Shown one piece after another: positions 16,985-25,626 of a DNA stretch of 64,000 nucleotides. This DNA comes from Mogibacterium neglectum (lineage in GTDB: Bacteria; Bacillota; Clostridia; Peptostreptococcales; Anaerovoracaceae): positions 372,001-436,000 of the forward strand of contig NZ_CP128647.1 in assembly GCF_030644205.1 (NCBI RefSeq), given 5' to 3'. The position numbers were made by a program, and so were the translations under genes. Positions within the stretch are counted from its first letter, which is position 1. Each line of letters starts with the position of its first letter. Under the pieces are notes generated by a model. That model ran no database searches, was not told the DNA's origin, and saw nothing but the letters and a program-made list of their open reading frames with translations.

Positions 16985-18379
16985 ATGGAAAATACAAATT
17001 TGATTGACCAAGAACAAGCTTTTGAAGAAAGCAAAGAAAAAATATTCGAACTCCTCGAAGAGAAGAAATATTTCCGTTGTAAGGACGAACTATTAAAATT
17101 TAACGCAGTAGACATTGCCGAACTTCTTGAAGAAGTGATGCGAAAGTATAACATGCAGACCGCTATCATACTGTTTCGTACGCTTCCAAAGGGTATTTCT
17201 GTTGAGGTGTTCGCTCGCTTTGACGTTGATGATCAGGTAGAAATCATCAATATCATCACTGATCCCGAGATAAAATACATTATTGAAGAGCTGGATTTCG
17301 ATGACATGATCGACGTACTTGACGAACTGCCAGCCAATATCGTTGACAAGATTCTGGACAAGACCCCGAAGAATGAGAGAAGACAGATAAATGCTTTCCT
17401 AAAGTACAAGGAATACAGTGCTGGTTCGTTGATGACACCAGACTATATTAATCTGCGTAAAAATATGACGAGGCGCGAGGCGCTAGATCACATCCGCGAT
17501 GTGGGGATGAACTCCGAGACGATTTACTCATGCTACGTTCTCGACGGTGGGCGAAAACTCGTGGGTGTCGTATCGCTCAGGAGCTTGGTACTAGCAGATG
17601 AGAATACGAAGGTCTCCAATATCATGAAGGAGGACATCATCTATGCTCACGTCGATGATGACCAGGAAGAGACTTCTGAACTTTTCAAGAAATACGGTTT
17701 CATCGCGATACCGGTAGTTGATAACGAAGATAGATTGGTAGGAATAATCACTTTTGACGATATCCTCGATGTAATCGAAGAAGAGAACACGGAGGATATG
17801 GAGCGTATGGGAGGTGTCATCGATAATACTGACAAGGACTACCTCGATACACCCGTTTTGATGCATGTCAAAGCGAGACTTCCTTGGCTTCTAGTTCTCA
17901 TGGTATCTTACGTGTTTACTGGAGGCATGATTGCCAGTTTTGAGAAATCACTTTCCGCAGTAATCGCGCTAGTAGCTTATATGCCAATGCTCATGGGTAC
18001 TGGTGGTAACTCAGGAACGCAGTCGTCTACAGTAATTATCACAGGAATGGCCACGGGAGACCTCGAGTTATCTGATGTTCTTAGAGTTCTATGGAAAGAA
18101 TTCCGCATAGGAATTATCGTCGGTATATGTGTAAGCATCTTGAACTACATTAGGATAGTGGCATTTGACCATAACGGCTCTATGGTAGCGCTTACAGTGT
18201 GCCTGTCGATGGTATTAATCGTTATCATCGCAAAATGCATCGGTGCTCTCCTGCCGATGATTGCTAAGAAAATCGGGATTGATCCTGCGCTCATCGCTGG
18301 TCCTATGATGGCATCGCTCACCGATATGGTTGCGCTCGGCACGTATTTTACGATGGCGAGGTTGGTGCTCAAGATTTAA
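16985..18379 (+). CDS. mgtE: Magnesium transporter MgtE
   Basis: A Mg2+ channel of the cytoplasmic membrane that closes when cytoplasmic Mg2+ is high. The 464 residues divide into the acidic N domain (about 15-135, superhelical repeats such as VDDQVEIINIITDPE), two CBS domains (about 140-265, with ending DILDVIEEENTEDMERMGG), and five transmembrane helices from residue 295 (WLLVLMVSYVFTGG, MGTGGNSGTQSSTVIITGMATG). The GGNSGTQSS segment forms the pore. A strong AGGAGGAGG precedes the ATG. No M-box riboswitch is visible upstream; control is probably at the protein level. Confidence 0.95.
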   Translation: MENTNLIDQEQAFEESKEKIFELLEEKKYFRCKDELLKFNAVDIAELLEEVMRKYNMQTAIILFRTLPKGISVEVFARFDVDDQVEIINIITDPEIKYIIEELDFDDMIDVLDELPANIVDKILDKTPKNERRQINAFLKYKEYSAGSLMTPDYINLRKNMTRREALDHIRDVGMNSETIYSCYVLDGGRKLVGVVSLRSLVLADENTKVSNIMKEDIIYAHVDDDQEETSELFKKYGFIAIPVVDNEDRLVGIITFDDILDVIEEENTEDMERMGGVIDNTDKDYLDTPVLMHVKARLPWLLVLMVSYVFTGGMIASFEKSLSAVIALVAYMPMLMGTGGNSGTQSSTVIITGMATGDLELSDVLRVLWKEFRIGIIVGICVSILNYIRIVAFDHNGSMVALTVCLSMVLIVIIAKCIGALLPMIAKKIGIDPALIAGPMMASLTDMVALGTYFTMARLVLKI

Positions 18380-18546
18380 CAGTGAAAGAGATATATCGGA
18401 TATAATATGTGCAATGGCTATAAAAACTGTATCAATAAAATTATTAACAACAAATAAATTTAGAAAGAAAGCTTCGAGTTATCTCTATTTTAATATCAAA
18501 ACAAATGGATTAATTAGTTTTCAAAATTTCATTGTAGGAGGATATG

Positions 18547-19374
18547 GTGAATACTAACAACTACGCTGAGCTCGCTGAAAAAGCGCGCAGAATCAGAATC
18601 GATGCTCTAAAGGCAATTCATGCCGCAAAGTCCGGTCATCCGGGAGGTTCGTTATCGTCGGCAGATATTCTTGCAACTCTCTATTTTAGTGAGTTAAATA
18701 TCGATCCTGAGAATCCAAAGAAGACAGACAGAGATAAGTTCATATTATCTAAAGGGCATGCGGTTCCTGCGCTATATTCTGCACTTGGTGAGAGAGGCTT
18801 TTACGAAGTGAGCGAAATGATGACGCTCAGACAAATCGGAAGCAAATTCCAGGGACATCCTAATATGCGCAAGGTTTCAGGTGTTGAGATGTCGACAGGT
18901 TCACTTGGACAGGGGTTTTCTGTCGCAGTAGGGATGGCTATCGCAGGAAAAATTGATAAAAATCCTGGCAGAGTGTATGTTCTCACTGGTGATGGAGAGC
19001 TTCAAGAAGGTATCGTGTGGGAGGCTGCCATGCAAGCGGCTCATAGAAAACTCGATAATCTGGTTGCTATCGTAGACCTCAATGGACTACAGATAGATGG
19101 CAAGGTAAGCGACGTTAAGTGCGTATGCCCAATAGACGAAAAGTTCAAGAGCTTTGGGTGGAACGTAATCAATGTAGATGGTCATAATTTTGAAGAACTG
19201 ACCACGGCATTTGAGGAAGCGAAGAAGTGCGGTGGAGTTCCAACTGCAATTGTTGCACATACTCACAAGGGTAAGGGCGTATCATTTATGGAAGACAATG
19301 CTGGTTGGCATGGAAAGGCGCCAAGCGACGAGGAGCTAGCTGCTGCGATTGAAGAACTTGGAGGTGACAACTAA
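18547..19374 (+). CDS. Transketolase, N-terminal (TPP-binding) subunit
   Basis: The first half of a split transketolase, which moves two-carbon units between sugar phosphates in the non-oxidative pentose phosphate pathway. It has SGHPGGSLSSADILA, KGHAVPALYSAL, STGSLGQGFSVAVG and the TPP/Mg motif GDGELQEGIVWEAA followed by VDLNGLQIDG. GGAGG at 18537-18541 is only 2 bases before the ATG at 18544, but 5 bases before an in-frame GTG at 18547. The GTG is therefore the likelier start (275 residues). The stop overlaps the start of the C-terminal subunit. It uses TPP, the product of the thiamine genes 8 kb upstream. Confidence 0.93.
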   Translation: MNTNNYAELAEKARRIRIDALKAIHAAKSGHPGGSLSSADILATLYFSELNIDPENPKKTDRDKFILSKGHAVPALYSALGERGFYEVSEMMTLRQIGSKFQGHPNMRKVSGVEMSTGSLGQGFSVAVGMAIAGKIDKNPGRVYVLTGDGELQEGIVWEAAMQAAHRKLDNLVAIVDLNGLQIDGKVSDVKCVCPIDEKFKSFGWNVINVDGHNFEELTTAFEEAKKCGGVPTAIVAHTHKGKGVSFMEDNAGWHGKAPSDEELAAAIEELGGDN

Positions 19375-20306
19375 TGTCAGATAAGATTGCAACTAGAGCT
19401 GCATACGGAGAATTTCTAGTGGAGAAGAGCAGAGAGCGCGAGGATCTTATCGTTATGGATGCAGATCTATCTGGTTCGACCAAGACTAAGGGGTTTGCAC
19501 AGGCTTATCCTGAGAGATTCGTAAACTGTGGTATCGCCGAACAGGATTTGATGGCTGAGGCAGCTGGAATTGCACTTTCGGGTCACGTTGTGTGTGCTAG
19601 TACCTTTGCTATGTTCGCCACAGGTAGAGCCTATGAGATTATAAGAAATTCAATCGGGTATACCAATGCAAATGTAAAGGTGTGCGCAACTCACGCAGGT
19701 ATTACAGTAGGAGAGGATGGTGCGAGCCACCAGACTTTCGAAGATATTGCACTCATGAGAGAAATCCCTGGTATGCTCGTTGTAAATCCAGCGGATGCTG
19801 TAAGCGCTAAGAAGCTTTTAAATGAAGTAGTCGATACAGATGGACCTGCTTACGTTAGATTAGGTAGATCTGGCGTTCCTGTGATTTACGATGAGAATTC
19901 GGACATCAAAGTAGGCAAGGCAAATATAGTTCGTGAAGGTAGCGACGTAACGATTATAGCTACCGGAATTATGGTAGCTGATGCGCTAGAAGCGGCTGAA
20001 GAGTTAGTAATCGAAGGTATCGATTCGCGTGTAATTGATATGCACACTATCAAGCCAATAGATGAGACGGCAATTATCAATGCAGCTAGAGAGAATGGTC
20101 CGATTGTAACTGCAGAAGAACATTCAATTATCGGTGGACTCGGTAGCGCAGTGGCAGAGGTAGTTGTTAAGAATAAACCTGTAAAAGTTGAGATGGTGGG
20201 ACAGAAGGATACGTTTGGTGAATCCGGAAAACCAGCTGAGCTCAGAGAAAAATACGGACTTACAAAAGCTGATATAGTTAAGGCTGTTAAGAAAGTGCTT
20301 GCATAA
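19374..20306 (+). CDS. Transketolase, C-terminal subunit
   Basis: The second half of the split transketolase (310 residues), holding the pyrimidine-binding and C-terminal regulatory folds. Visible: MDADLSGSTKTKGF, FVNCGIAEQDLMAEAAGIA with the essential glutamate of the cofactor pocket, the CATHAGITVGEDGASHQT loop, and YVRLGRSGVP. The C-terminal domain has IDMHTIKPIDE and TAEEHSIIGGLGSAVAE. It overlaps the N-terminal subunit by one base (TAATG), and the two must form a complex. Split transketolases are common in clostridia and archaea. Confidence 0.94.
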   Translation: MSDKIATRAAYGEFLVEKSREREDLIVMDADLSGSTKTKGFAQAYPERFVNCGIAEQDLMAEAAGIALSGHVVCASTFAMFATGRAYEIIRNSIGYTNANVKVCATHAGITVGEDGASHQTFEDIALMREIPGMLVVNPADAVSAKKLLNEVVDTDGPAYVRLGRSGVPVIYDENSDIKVGKANIVREGSDVTIIATGIMVADALEAAEELVIEGIDSRVIDMHTIKPIDETAIINAARENGPIVTAEEHSIIGGLGSAVAEVVVKNKPVKVEMVGQKDTFGESGKPAELREKYGLTKADIVKAVKKVLA

Positions 20307-20347
20307 ATTTGAAAATTAATAAAATAACCTAAAAATATAAAAAAATA

Positions 20348-20391
20348 GCAACTCCTTTCGTGAAATGTTCTTCACAGAGGAGGTGCTTTTT
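20348..20391 (+). terminator. Terminator of the transketolase operon
   Basis: Stem built from CTCCT/AGGAG and GTGAA/TTCAC with a small internal loop, closed by GCA/TGC and followed by TTTTT. The remainder of the 20307-20635 gap is an AT-rich promoter region and the peptide-transporter leader. Confidence 0.8.
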
Positions 20392-20477
20392 CAATTGCAG
20401 ATACTGAGGTTCATGGTGAATTTTGTTTTTAGCTAGTAAAAATTTAACAAAATAATATGAAATTAATACAAACTCAA

Positions 20478-20506
20478 TTTACAATGTGATGAATAAGTGA
20501 TATAGT
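20478..20506 (+). promoter_or_regulatory. Promoter of the peptide transporter
   Basis: TTTACA (20478-20483), 17-base spacer, TATAGT (20501-20506). It gives a leader of about 120 bases. Confidence 0.7.
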
Positions 20507-20516
20507 ATGAATTGTT

Positions 20517-20625
20517 TTAGAACGTCTGGACTCTAGTCTAGTGAGTCCAGGAAGCAATGGCGAAGCGCATTATATTAATACCTAATATATATTCGTTACT
20601 TGCAATTATAATTATATTACTTTAG
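20517..20625 (+). promoter_or_regulatory. Structured 5' leader of the POT transporter gene
   Basis: Two hairpins lie between promoter and gene: CTGGACTC/GAGTCCAG (20526-20550, 9-base loop TAGTCTAGT) and TATATTA/TAATATA (20571-20589, 5-base loop), separated by a short conserved-looking segment GAAGCAATGGCGAAGCGC. I do not recognise a known riboswitch. No U-tract follows either stem, so any control would be at translation or through RNA stability. Confidence 0.4.
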
Positions 20626-20635
20626 GAGGTTTTTT

Positions 20636-22006
20636 ATGGAAACTGGTGTAAAGAAGGGTAGGCCGTTTGGTTTCTATGTATGCTCCATGGGCTATACATT
20701 TGAGAGACTTTCGTTCTACACTGTAAAGTACATCTTGGCAATGTGGGTTGCTGCAGACGTACTAAAAGGCGGTCTTGGAATGGGCCAGGTTAAGGCTACT
20801 GCGATTTCCGCAGGATTTGTAGCTTGGACATATATCACACCTATGTTCGGTGGATATATCGCTGACCGCTGGGTTAAGCCTAGATGGTGCGTACTTATCG
20901 GTATGATTCTAATGGGTATTGGTTACGTAATTGCGTGGAAGGCTACATCGCTTACACTCGTATACGTTATGTTCGTATTCGTAGCTGTTGGTACAGGTCT
21001 CTTCAAGGGTAACCTGTCCGGAATCACAGGTCAGCTATTCAACAGTGCTGAACAACTTGACTCTGCATTCTCAATTCAGTACACATTCGTTAACATCGGC
21101 TCGTTCATCGGAACAACATTCGTTGCTCCTCTCGCTACAACAGGAATGTTCGGTGTTCATGTAACTTACAGAACAATCTTCTTGATCACAGGCATCTTCC
21201 TATTCATCGATGCTATTTGGTTCTTCGTAGTTGGAGGCAAGGCTCTCGGTGAGGCTGGTATGTCACCATTCAAGAAGGATCAGAGAGAGTTCGTATCTGC
21301 TGAGAAGAAGGAAAGCGAAGAGTCAGCTCCTCTGACTGCAGGAGATAAGAAGAGAGTTGCCGCTGTACTTCTAGTTATCGTCTTCTCGATGGTATTCTGG
21401 ATGCTATGGTACCTCGCTTATTTCCCAGCATACTTCAGATTTGGCTGGGGAGATGGAGCTGAGTATCTAAACAAGGCTAACTGGTTTATTGGAAGCTTCA
21501 AGGTTCCTACATCATGGTTTGACTCTGTAAACGCTCTGGTTTGCGTAGTTCTCGGTCCGGTTCTAGCTGGTGTATGGCTAAAGCTTGCTAGAAGACCTCA
21601 GGGGGACATGAGCATGTACAAGAAGACTGGTCTAGGATGCGGACTTCTCGGTCTAGCTTACTTCGTAATGGTGTTTGCTGACAGACTTGCTGGAGAGAAC
21701 GGACAGTGCTCCGTACTATGGATTGCTCTTGTTTGTGTCATGATGTCGGTTGGCGAGATGGTATTCTCACCGCTTGGAAACTCATTCATCAACAAGCTTG
21801 CACCTGCTAAGCTTCTAGGTCTTCTTCTAGGAACATGGCCAGTAGCTGTATTTATTTCGCAGTTCATCTATCCTAAGATCTACGCTTGGACTCTGACTCA
21901 GAACTTCAGTTTTGCGTACGGCCTGCTTGGTGGAATCGTAATCGCATTCGGCGTAATTCTATGGATCCTCAGCAAGAAGCTTGATTCTTGGGCTGAACAG
22001 GAATAA
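20636..22006 (+). CDS. Proton-dependent oligopeptide transporter (POT/PTR2 family)
   Basis: A 456-residue major-facilitator protein that imports di- and tripeptides with protons. The N-terminus shows the POT pattern GYTFERLSFYTVKYILA (the ExxER-type proton site reduced to FER), then GGYIADRWVKPRW, the PTR2-like block around FVFVAVGTGLFKGNLSGITGQL, and SIQYTFVNIGSFIGTTF. The C-terminal half has the family SVGEMVFSPLGNSFINKLAP and about six more helices. A strong AGGAGG precedes the ATG. Codon choice is close to that of tuf and gdhA, suggesting high expression and an amino-acid-using lifestyle. Monocistronic with its own terminator. Confidence 0.92.
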   Translation: METGVKKGRPFGFYVCSMGYTFERLSFYTVKYILAMWVAADVLKGGLGMGQVKATAISAGFVAWTYITPMFGGYIADRWVKPRWCVLIGMILMGIGYVIAWKATSLTLVYVMFVFVAVGTGLFKGNLSGITGQLFNSAEQLDSAFSIQYTFVNIGSFIGTTFVAPLATTGMFGVHVTYRTIFLITGIFLFIDAIWFFVVGGKALGEAGMSPFKKDQREFVSAEKKESEESAPLTAGDKKRVAAVLLVIVFSMVFWMLWYLAYFPAYFRFGWGDGAEYLNKANWFIGSFKVPTSWFDSVNALVCVVLGPVLAGVWLKLARRPQGDMSMYKKTGLGCGLLGLAYFVMVFADRLAGENGQCSVLWIALVCVMMSVGEMVFSPLGNSFINKLAPAKLLGLLLGTWPVAVFISQFIYPKIYAWTLTQNFSFAYGLLGGIVIAFGVILWILSKKLDSWAEQE

Positions 22007-22050
22007 TACAATAATACCGATTTACACTACAAGTTGTATATATTAAAATT

Positions 22051-22080
22051 AAAGCGGAGGGGTATCCCTTCGCTTTTTCG
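22051..22080 (+). terminator. Terminator of the POT transporter gene
   Basis: AAAGCGGAGGG pairs with CCCTTCGCTTT (11 bp, one G-T pair, loop GTAT) followed by TTTTT-like tract. Confidence 0.88.
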
Positions 22081-22116
22081 TACCTCAGTTATTTAGTTTA
22101 TGAAAGCAGGTGCACT

Positions 22117-22473
22117 ATGGAACTGAGAAGAGGAAAGAATATTGCTTTTACTATAATATGCGGTGTGTTCCTACTGATAGTCAGAATGGTTGTGAACAGT
22201 TCATATTCTTTTATGGTTCCGTATAAGCTTCAGATTATACTAGCTATATTTTTCTTAATTTATGGACTCGCATTAGCGTTTTGGGAGATAAAAAATGACC
22301 AGCCATTATTCTGGGGCGCTGGACGCTCGATATTTAATATCGGAGTAATCAATAGCTCGATGATTGTGGGAGCTAGTATTTTCTTCTTTGCAAGCAATGC
22401 TTTATATGGGCTATGTGCATTTGGAGTTGAAATTGCCCTATATGCGTTTATTTCCATATTCGAGTGGAAATAA
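22117..22473 (+). CDS. Small membrane protein of unknown function, paralogue A
   Basis: I do not recognise the family. The 118-residue protein has four predicted membrane segments (about 9-25, 38-56, 74-92, 97-115). It aligns over its last 70 residues with the protein encoded at 22642-23001. Shared positions include ALAxWExK, PxF, an IN pair, a G/S-rich turn, FFA, YG and a final hydrophobic helix. So the two are an ancient tandem duplication. Ribosome site AGGTG precedes the ATG. No functional hint from neighbours (a peptide transporter and an amino-acid ABC transporter). Confidence 0.7.
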   Translation: MELRRGKNIAFTIICGVFLLIVRMVVNSSYSFMVPYKLQIILAIFFLIYGLALAFWEIKNDQPLFWGAGRSIFNIGVINSSMIVGASIFFFASNALYGLCAFGVEIALYAFISIFEWK

Positions 22474-22525
22474 TGCATTGTACATAATAAATACAATAAA
22501 ACAGCGATAATTAGAAGGATAATGA

Positions 22526-22553
22526 TTGACACATGATATAAAAATGATATCAT
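22526..22553 (+). promoter_or_regulatory. Promoter with palindrome over the -10 box
   Basis: TTGACA (22526-22531), 16-base spacer, TATCAT (22548-22553). The 10-base perfect palindrome ATGATATCAT (22544-22553) covers the -10 box and a partial copy (ATGATAT) lies 11 bases upstream, so a repressor could bind here. Confidence 0.6.
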
Positions 22554-22641
22554 AAAGATACAAAGAAGCGCTTCAGATGATTTTTTAGGGCCTATAATCA
22601 TAGACCTTTAACACATTAAATCTTCTAAGGAGGTTGGCACT

Positions 22642-23001
22642 ATGGATACTATCAAGAAAGTTGGATATTTAATCGTTGTAGGGCTTATCATCATGTTGCT
22701 CCTTGTTGCCACTGGTGGAAATAATATACCTACGGATATATCTTTCGGAATCGGAATACTTATATCCCTAATAGGGTTTGCGCTTGCTATATGGGAAGTG
22801 AAGACTAATAAGCCCATATTTTACTCTTATGGCAAGAACTGGTTTGGCGGATACATCAATAATGGTGCATTTATTCTAGGTGTCTCGGCAGGATTCTTTG
22901 CAACGAAAACCATGTACGGAATTGTGGCACTTGGGGTCTTGGCAGTTTTATATGTAATAATTTGTACAGTCTTCAAGAGTAAAAATGTAGAAGCAAAGTA
23001 A
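22642..23001 (+). CDS. Small membrane protein of unknown function, paralogue B
   Basis: A 119-residue protein with four predicted membrane segments (about 7-24, 31-50, 73-90, 95-112) and a basic tail. It is a divergent paralogue of the protein at 22117-22473: both carry ALAxWExK followed by PxF and a Gly-rich loop, then FFA, YG and a closing helix. Strong AAGGAGG ribosome site; its own promoter and terminator make it a separate unit from copy A. Function unknown. Confidence 0.7.
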   Translation: MDTIKKVGYLIVVGLIIMLLLVATGGNNIPTDISFGIGILISLIGFALAIWEVKTNKPIFYSYGKNWFGGYINNGAFILGVSAGFFATKTMYGIVALGVLAVLYVIICTVFKSKNVEAK

Positions 23002-23026
23002 TAAAATAATATGAATAACATGATTA

Positions 23027-23056
23027 TGCTCACCTTGCTGGAGGTGAGCACTTTTT
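23027..23056 (+). terminator. Terminator after small membrane protein B
   Basis: Perfect 9-bp stem TGCTCACCT / AGGTGAGCA with a 6-base loop, then CTTTTT. Confidence 0.9.
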
Positions 23057-23135
23057 ATACCTCGATTACTAATATTATGACGTAATACATAAATGCATAA
23101 ATATACTAAGATACTAAAATAAATACGAAATATTA

Positions 23136-23164
23136 TTGATTTACTGATAAAATGGTGCTACTAT
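23136..23164 (+). promoter_or_regulatory. Promoter of the amino-acid ABC transporter
   Basis: TTGATT (23136-23141), 17-base spacer, TACTAT (23159-23164), about 50 bases before the permease gene. Confidence 0.6.
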
Positions 23165-23215
23165 ATTTATGTTATTAAATAATGATAGAAAATAATGAAT
23201 TGAAAAGGAATTGAA

Positions 23216-23932
23216 ATGGATGCGTATATCAAAGGGTTTTTAGTTTCGTGCCAGGGAATACCAGCAACAGTATTTGTAAGTGTTTTATCAGTTATAATGG
23301 GCTCTGTAGTCGGACTTGTGATTGCTCTTATGAGAACATCAAAGAATAGATTTTTAAGTGGAATTTCAAAGCTGTATGTTGATATAGTTAGAGGTACACC
23401 TATGCTAGTGCAAGCACTCATTTTCGCTTACGGAATACCACAGTTCATGCAATCTCATATATTTTACTTTAAATGGGCTGATTTGATCATACCAGCTATA
23501 ATCGTTTGTGGTCTTAATAGTGCCGCATATATGTCAGAGGTGATTCGTAGTGGAATACAGGCTGTAGATAATGGTCAGATGGAAGCTGCTAGATCTCTAG
23601 GTATGAGCAAGGGAATGGCTATGAGACTCGTGATTATCCCACAGGCTATTAAGATTATACTGCCAGCGATAGGAAATGAGTTTGTAACACTTATCAAGGA
23701 GACATCTGTTCTGAGCTATGTTGGTGTTACTGAGATTCTGCGTAAGGGTACACTACTTAATGCGGCAACATTTGATGCGTTTCCGGCATATATAGGTGTA
23801 GCATTAGCTTATCTGCTACTAACACTACCTCTTTCTAAGCTAATCGCAAATCTTGAGCACCGTGACAAAGGAAGTCAGAAGAAGATAGCGGAAGAGAAAA
23901 ATGAACCAAAGCTCGAGGGAGGAGCAGCATAA
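23216..23932 (+). CDS. Polar amino-acid ABC transporter permease (HisM/GlnP family)
   Basis: Membrane subunit (238 residues) of an ABC importer for a polar amino acid. The family opening [16 protein letters not shown] and the permease signature are visible: [13 protein letters not shown] near 57-69 and the cytoplasmic EAA loop [23 protein letters not shown]. Five membrane segments. AAGGAA ribosome site. The stop overlaps the ATPase start by one base. No substrate-binding lipoprotein gene is next to it, so the binding protein is encoded elsewhere and the substrate cannot be named. Confidence 0.9.
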   Translation: MDAYIKGFLVSCQGIPATVFVSVLSVIMGSVVGLVIALMRTSKNRFLSGISKLYVDIVRGTPMLVQALIFAYGIPQFMQSHIFYFKWADLIIPAIIVCGLNSAAYMSEVIRSGIQAVDNGQMEAARSLGMSKGMAMRLVIIPQAIKIILPAIGNEFVTLIKETSVLSYVGVTEILRKGTLLNAATFDAFPAYIGVALAYLLLTLPLSKLIANLEHRDKGSQKKIAEEKNEPKLEGGAA

Positions 23933-24651
23933 TGATAGAGATTAAGAAGCTATATAAATCATATGGAGATAATGAAGTGCTTAAGGGCATTGACCAAACA
24001 GTAAGTGAGGCGGAGGTGCTATGTATAGTCGGCCCTTCAGGTTCTGGGAAATCCACGATGCTCAGATGCATCAACTTGCTCGAGGTTCCGACGTCTGGAG
24101 AGGTATATATAGACGGGGAGCTCGTGACGAGTCAGAATATCAACGAAATTAGAACTAAGATGGGGATGGTGTTCCAGAACTTCAATCTCTTCCCACATAT
24201 GACGGTACTGGAGAACGTGACCTGTGCACCGATTAATGTTAAAGGCATTAGCAAAGTTGACGCTGAAGCTAAGGGTATGGATCTTCTTACACGAGTTGGA
24301 CTCGATAACAAAGCCAACGCGTATCCGCGCTCTCTGTCTGGAGGTCAGCAGCAGCGTGTTGCAATAGCTAGGGCACTAGCTATGGATCCTGAGATAATGC
24401 TCTTTGACGAGCCTACATCTGCACTTGATCCTGAGATGGTTGGAGAGGTTCTGGATGTAATGAAGGACTTAGCCAAGGAAGGACTGGCGATGATTGTGGT
24501 TACTCATGAGATGGGTTTTGCAAAGGAAGTTGCAGATAAGGTTATCTTCATGGATGAAGGCGTTATCGTCGAGCAGGGAACACCTGAAGATGTCCTCGTA
24601 AATCCGTCAGAAGAAAGAACAAAGAACTTCCTATCTAAGGTTTTAAGCTAA
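23932..24651 (+). CDS. Polar amino-acid ABC transporter ATP-binding protein (GlnQ family)
   Basis: The ATPase partner of the preceding permease (239 residues). Walker A GPSGSGKS at about 34-41, Q-loop [17 protein letters not shown], signature LSGGQQQR near 137, Walker [16 protein letters not shown]-loop [15 protein letters not shown]. These GlnQ/HisP-specific stretches fit import of glutamine, histidine, arginine or similar. GGGAGGAG ribosome site lies inside the permease gene end. Two-gene operon. Confidence 0.93.
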   Translation: MIEIKKLYKSYGDNEVLKGIDQTVSEAEVLCIVGPSGSGKSTMLRCINLLEVPTSGEVYIDGELVTSQNINEIRTKMGMVFQNFNLFPHMTVLENVTCAPINVKGISKVDAEAKGMDLLTRVGLDNKANAYPRSLSGGQQQRVAIARALAMDPEIMLFDEPTSALDPEMVGEVLDVMKDLAKEGLAMIVVTHEMGFAKEVADKVIFMDEGVIVEQGTPEDVLVNPSEERTKNFLSKVLS

Positions 24652-24792
24652 TAGTGTGCAGCCCTGCTAATGTATTACGGTTATGCTAGTTGATTAAATG
24701 TTGATATATAGTGACTATAGAAGTACGCACAACAATATTTTGCGCTATTTAGTTTTTATGTGAAGATTTGTGATTAAAATAGTTTAATTTAG

Positions 24793-24823
24793 GCACGGTA
24801 TAGTGACTCTATGCCGTGCTTTT
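24793..24823 (+). terminator. Terminator upstream of ftsE
   Basis: GCACGGTATAG pairs with CTATGCCGTGC (11 bp, one T-G pair, 5-base loop), then TTTTG. It probably ends the amino-acid transporter transcript. The 24652-24792 stretch before it holds nothing else I can identify. Confidence 0.85.
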
Positions 24824-24897
24824 GTAGTGCCTTTTGTTTATTTTTCAGCGTTTTTGGTGTATAATACTACAATCTGTTGGTGTATCTAGGAGGTCAT

Positions 24898-25626
24898 ATG
24901 ATCGAATTTAAGAATGTTACTAAGCATTATGGCAACAACGTAGGGCTAGAGAACGCAACCGTTCGTATTGAGAAGGGCGACTTCGTCTTCCTCGTTGGAC
25001 CGAGTGGTGCGGGCAAGACAACCTTTGTTAGACTGATACTTAATGAAATTAGCACAGATAAAGGCACCATTGTAGTTGCCGGTAAGGATATAACAAGACT
25101 GTCTAGGAGGGAGATTCCTGAACTGAGACAGAAGATTGGAATGGTATTCCAGGACTTCAGACTTCTTGAAAAGAAGACCGTGTATGAAAACGTCGCTTTT
25201 GCTATGGAAGTAGTTCATGCAAAACGCAAGGATATTAGAAGCCAGGTTCCATATGTGCTTGACCTTGTTGGTATTCTTGACAAGCAGGATAGATATCCTA
25301 ACGAGCTTAGCGCTGGTGAGCAGCAGCGTGTTGGTATTGCTAGAGCGATTGTCAATAACCCAAGAGTTCTTATTGCCGACGAGCCAACTGGAAACCTTGA
25401 CCCAATTACGGCTATGGAGATTATGGAAATTTTGGATAAGATTAACCTTCGCGGTACCACAATCCTTATGGTTACACATGCTAAGGATATCGTTGACCAG
25501 ATGAATAAGCGCGTAGTAGCGATTGAAGACGGTCATATTGTCCGTGATGAACAAGGCCAATATGGATTCTATAACGAAGAAGAATACTACGATTACGACG
25601 AGGGGGTAGATAAATATGTTTTCTAG
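24898..25626 (+). CDS. ftsE: Cell-division ATP-binding protein FtsE
   Basis: ATPase (242 residues) that with FtsX senses the divisome and activates a periplasmic peptidoglycan hydrolase. Walker A GPSGAGKT, Q-loop VFQDFRLLEKKTVYENVAF (FtsE-specific), signature variant LSAGEQQRVGIARA, Walker B IADEPTGNLDP, H-loop VTHAKDIV. The C-terminal tail is Tyr/Glu/Asp-rich. AGGAGG before 24898 decides the start; an in-frame ATG seven codons upstream lacks a site. A TATAAT at 24860-24865 is a probable -10. Overlaps ftsX by 11 bases. Confidence 0.95.
   Translation: MIEFKNVTKHYGNNVGLENATVRIEKGDFVFLVGPSGAGKTTFVRLILNEISTDKGTIVVAGKDITRLSRREIPELRQKIGMVFQDFRLLEKKTVYENVAFAMEVVHAKRKDIRSQVPYVLDLVGILDKQDRYPNELSAGEQQRVGIARAIVNNPRVLIADEPTGNLDPITAMEIMEILDKINLRGTTILMVTHAKDIVDQMNKRVVAIEDGHIVRDEQGQYGFYNEEEYYDYDEGVDKYVF

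Noticed and set aside
14874-24728. A 17-base match (TAGTGACTATAGAAGTA) after pcrA and again near 24709
   Set aside because: Only two copies were noticed, without symmetry or flanking features; in AT-rich DNA this can occur by chance.
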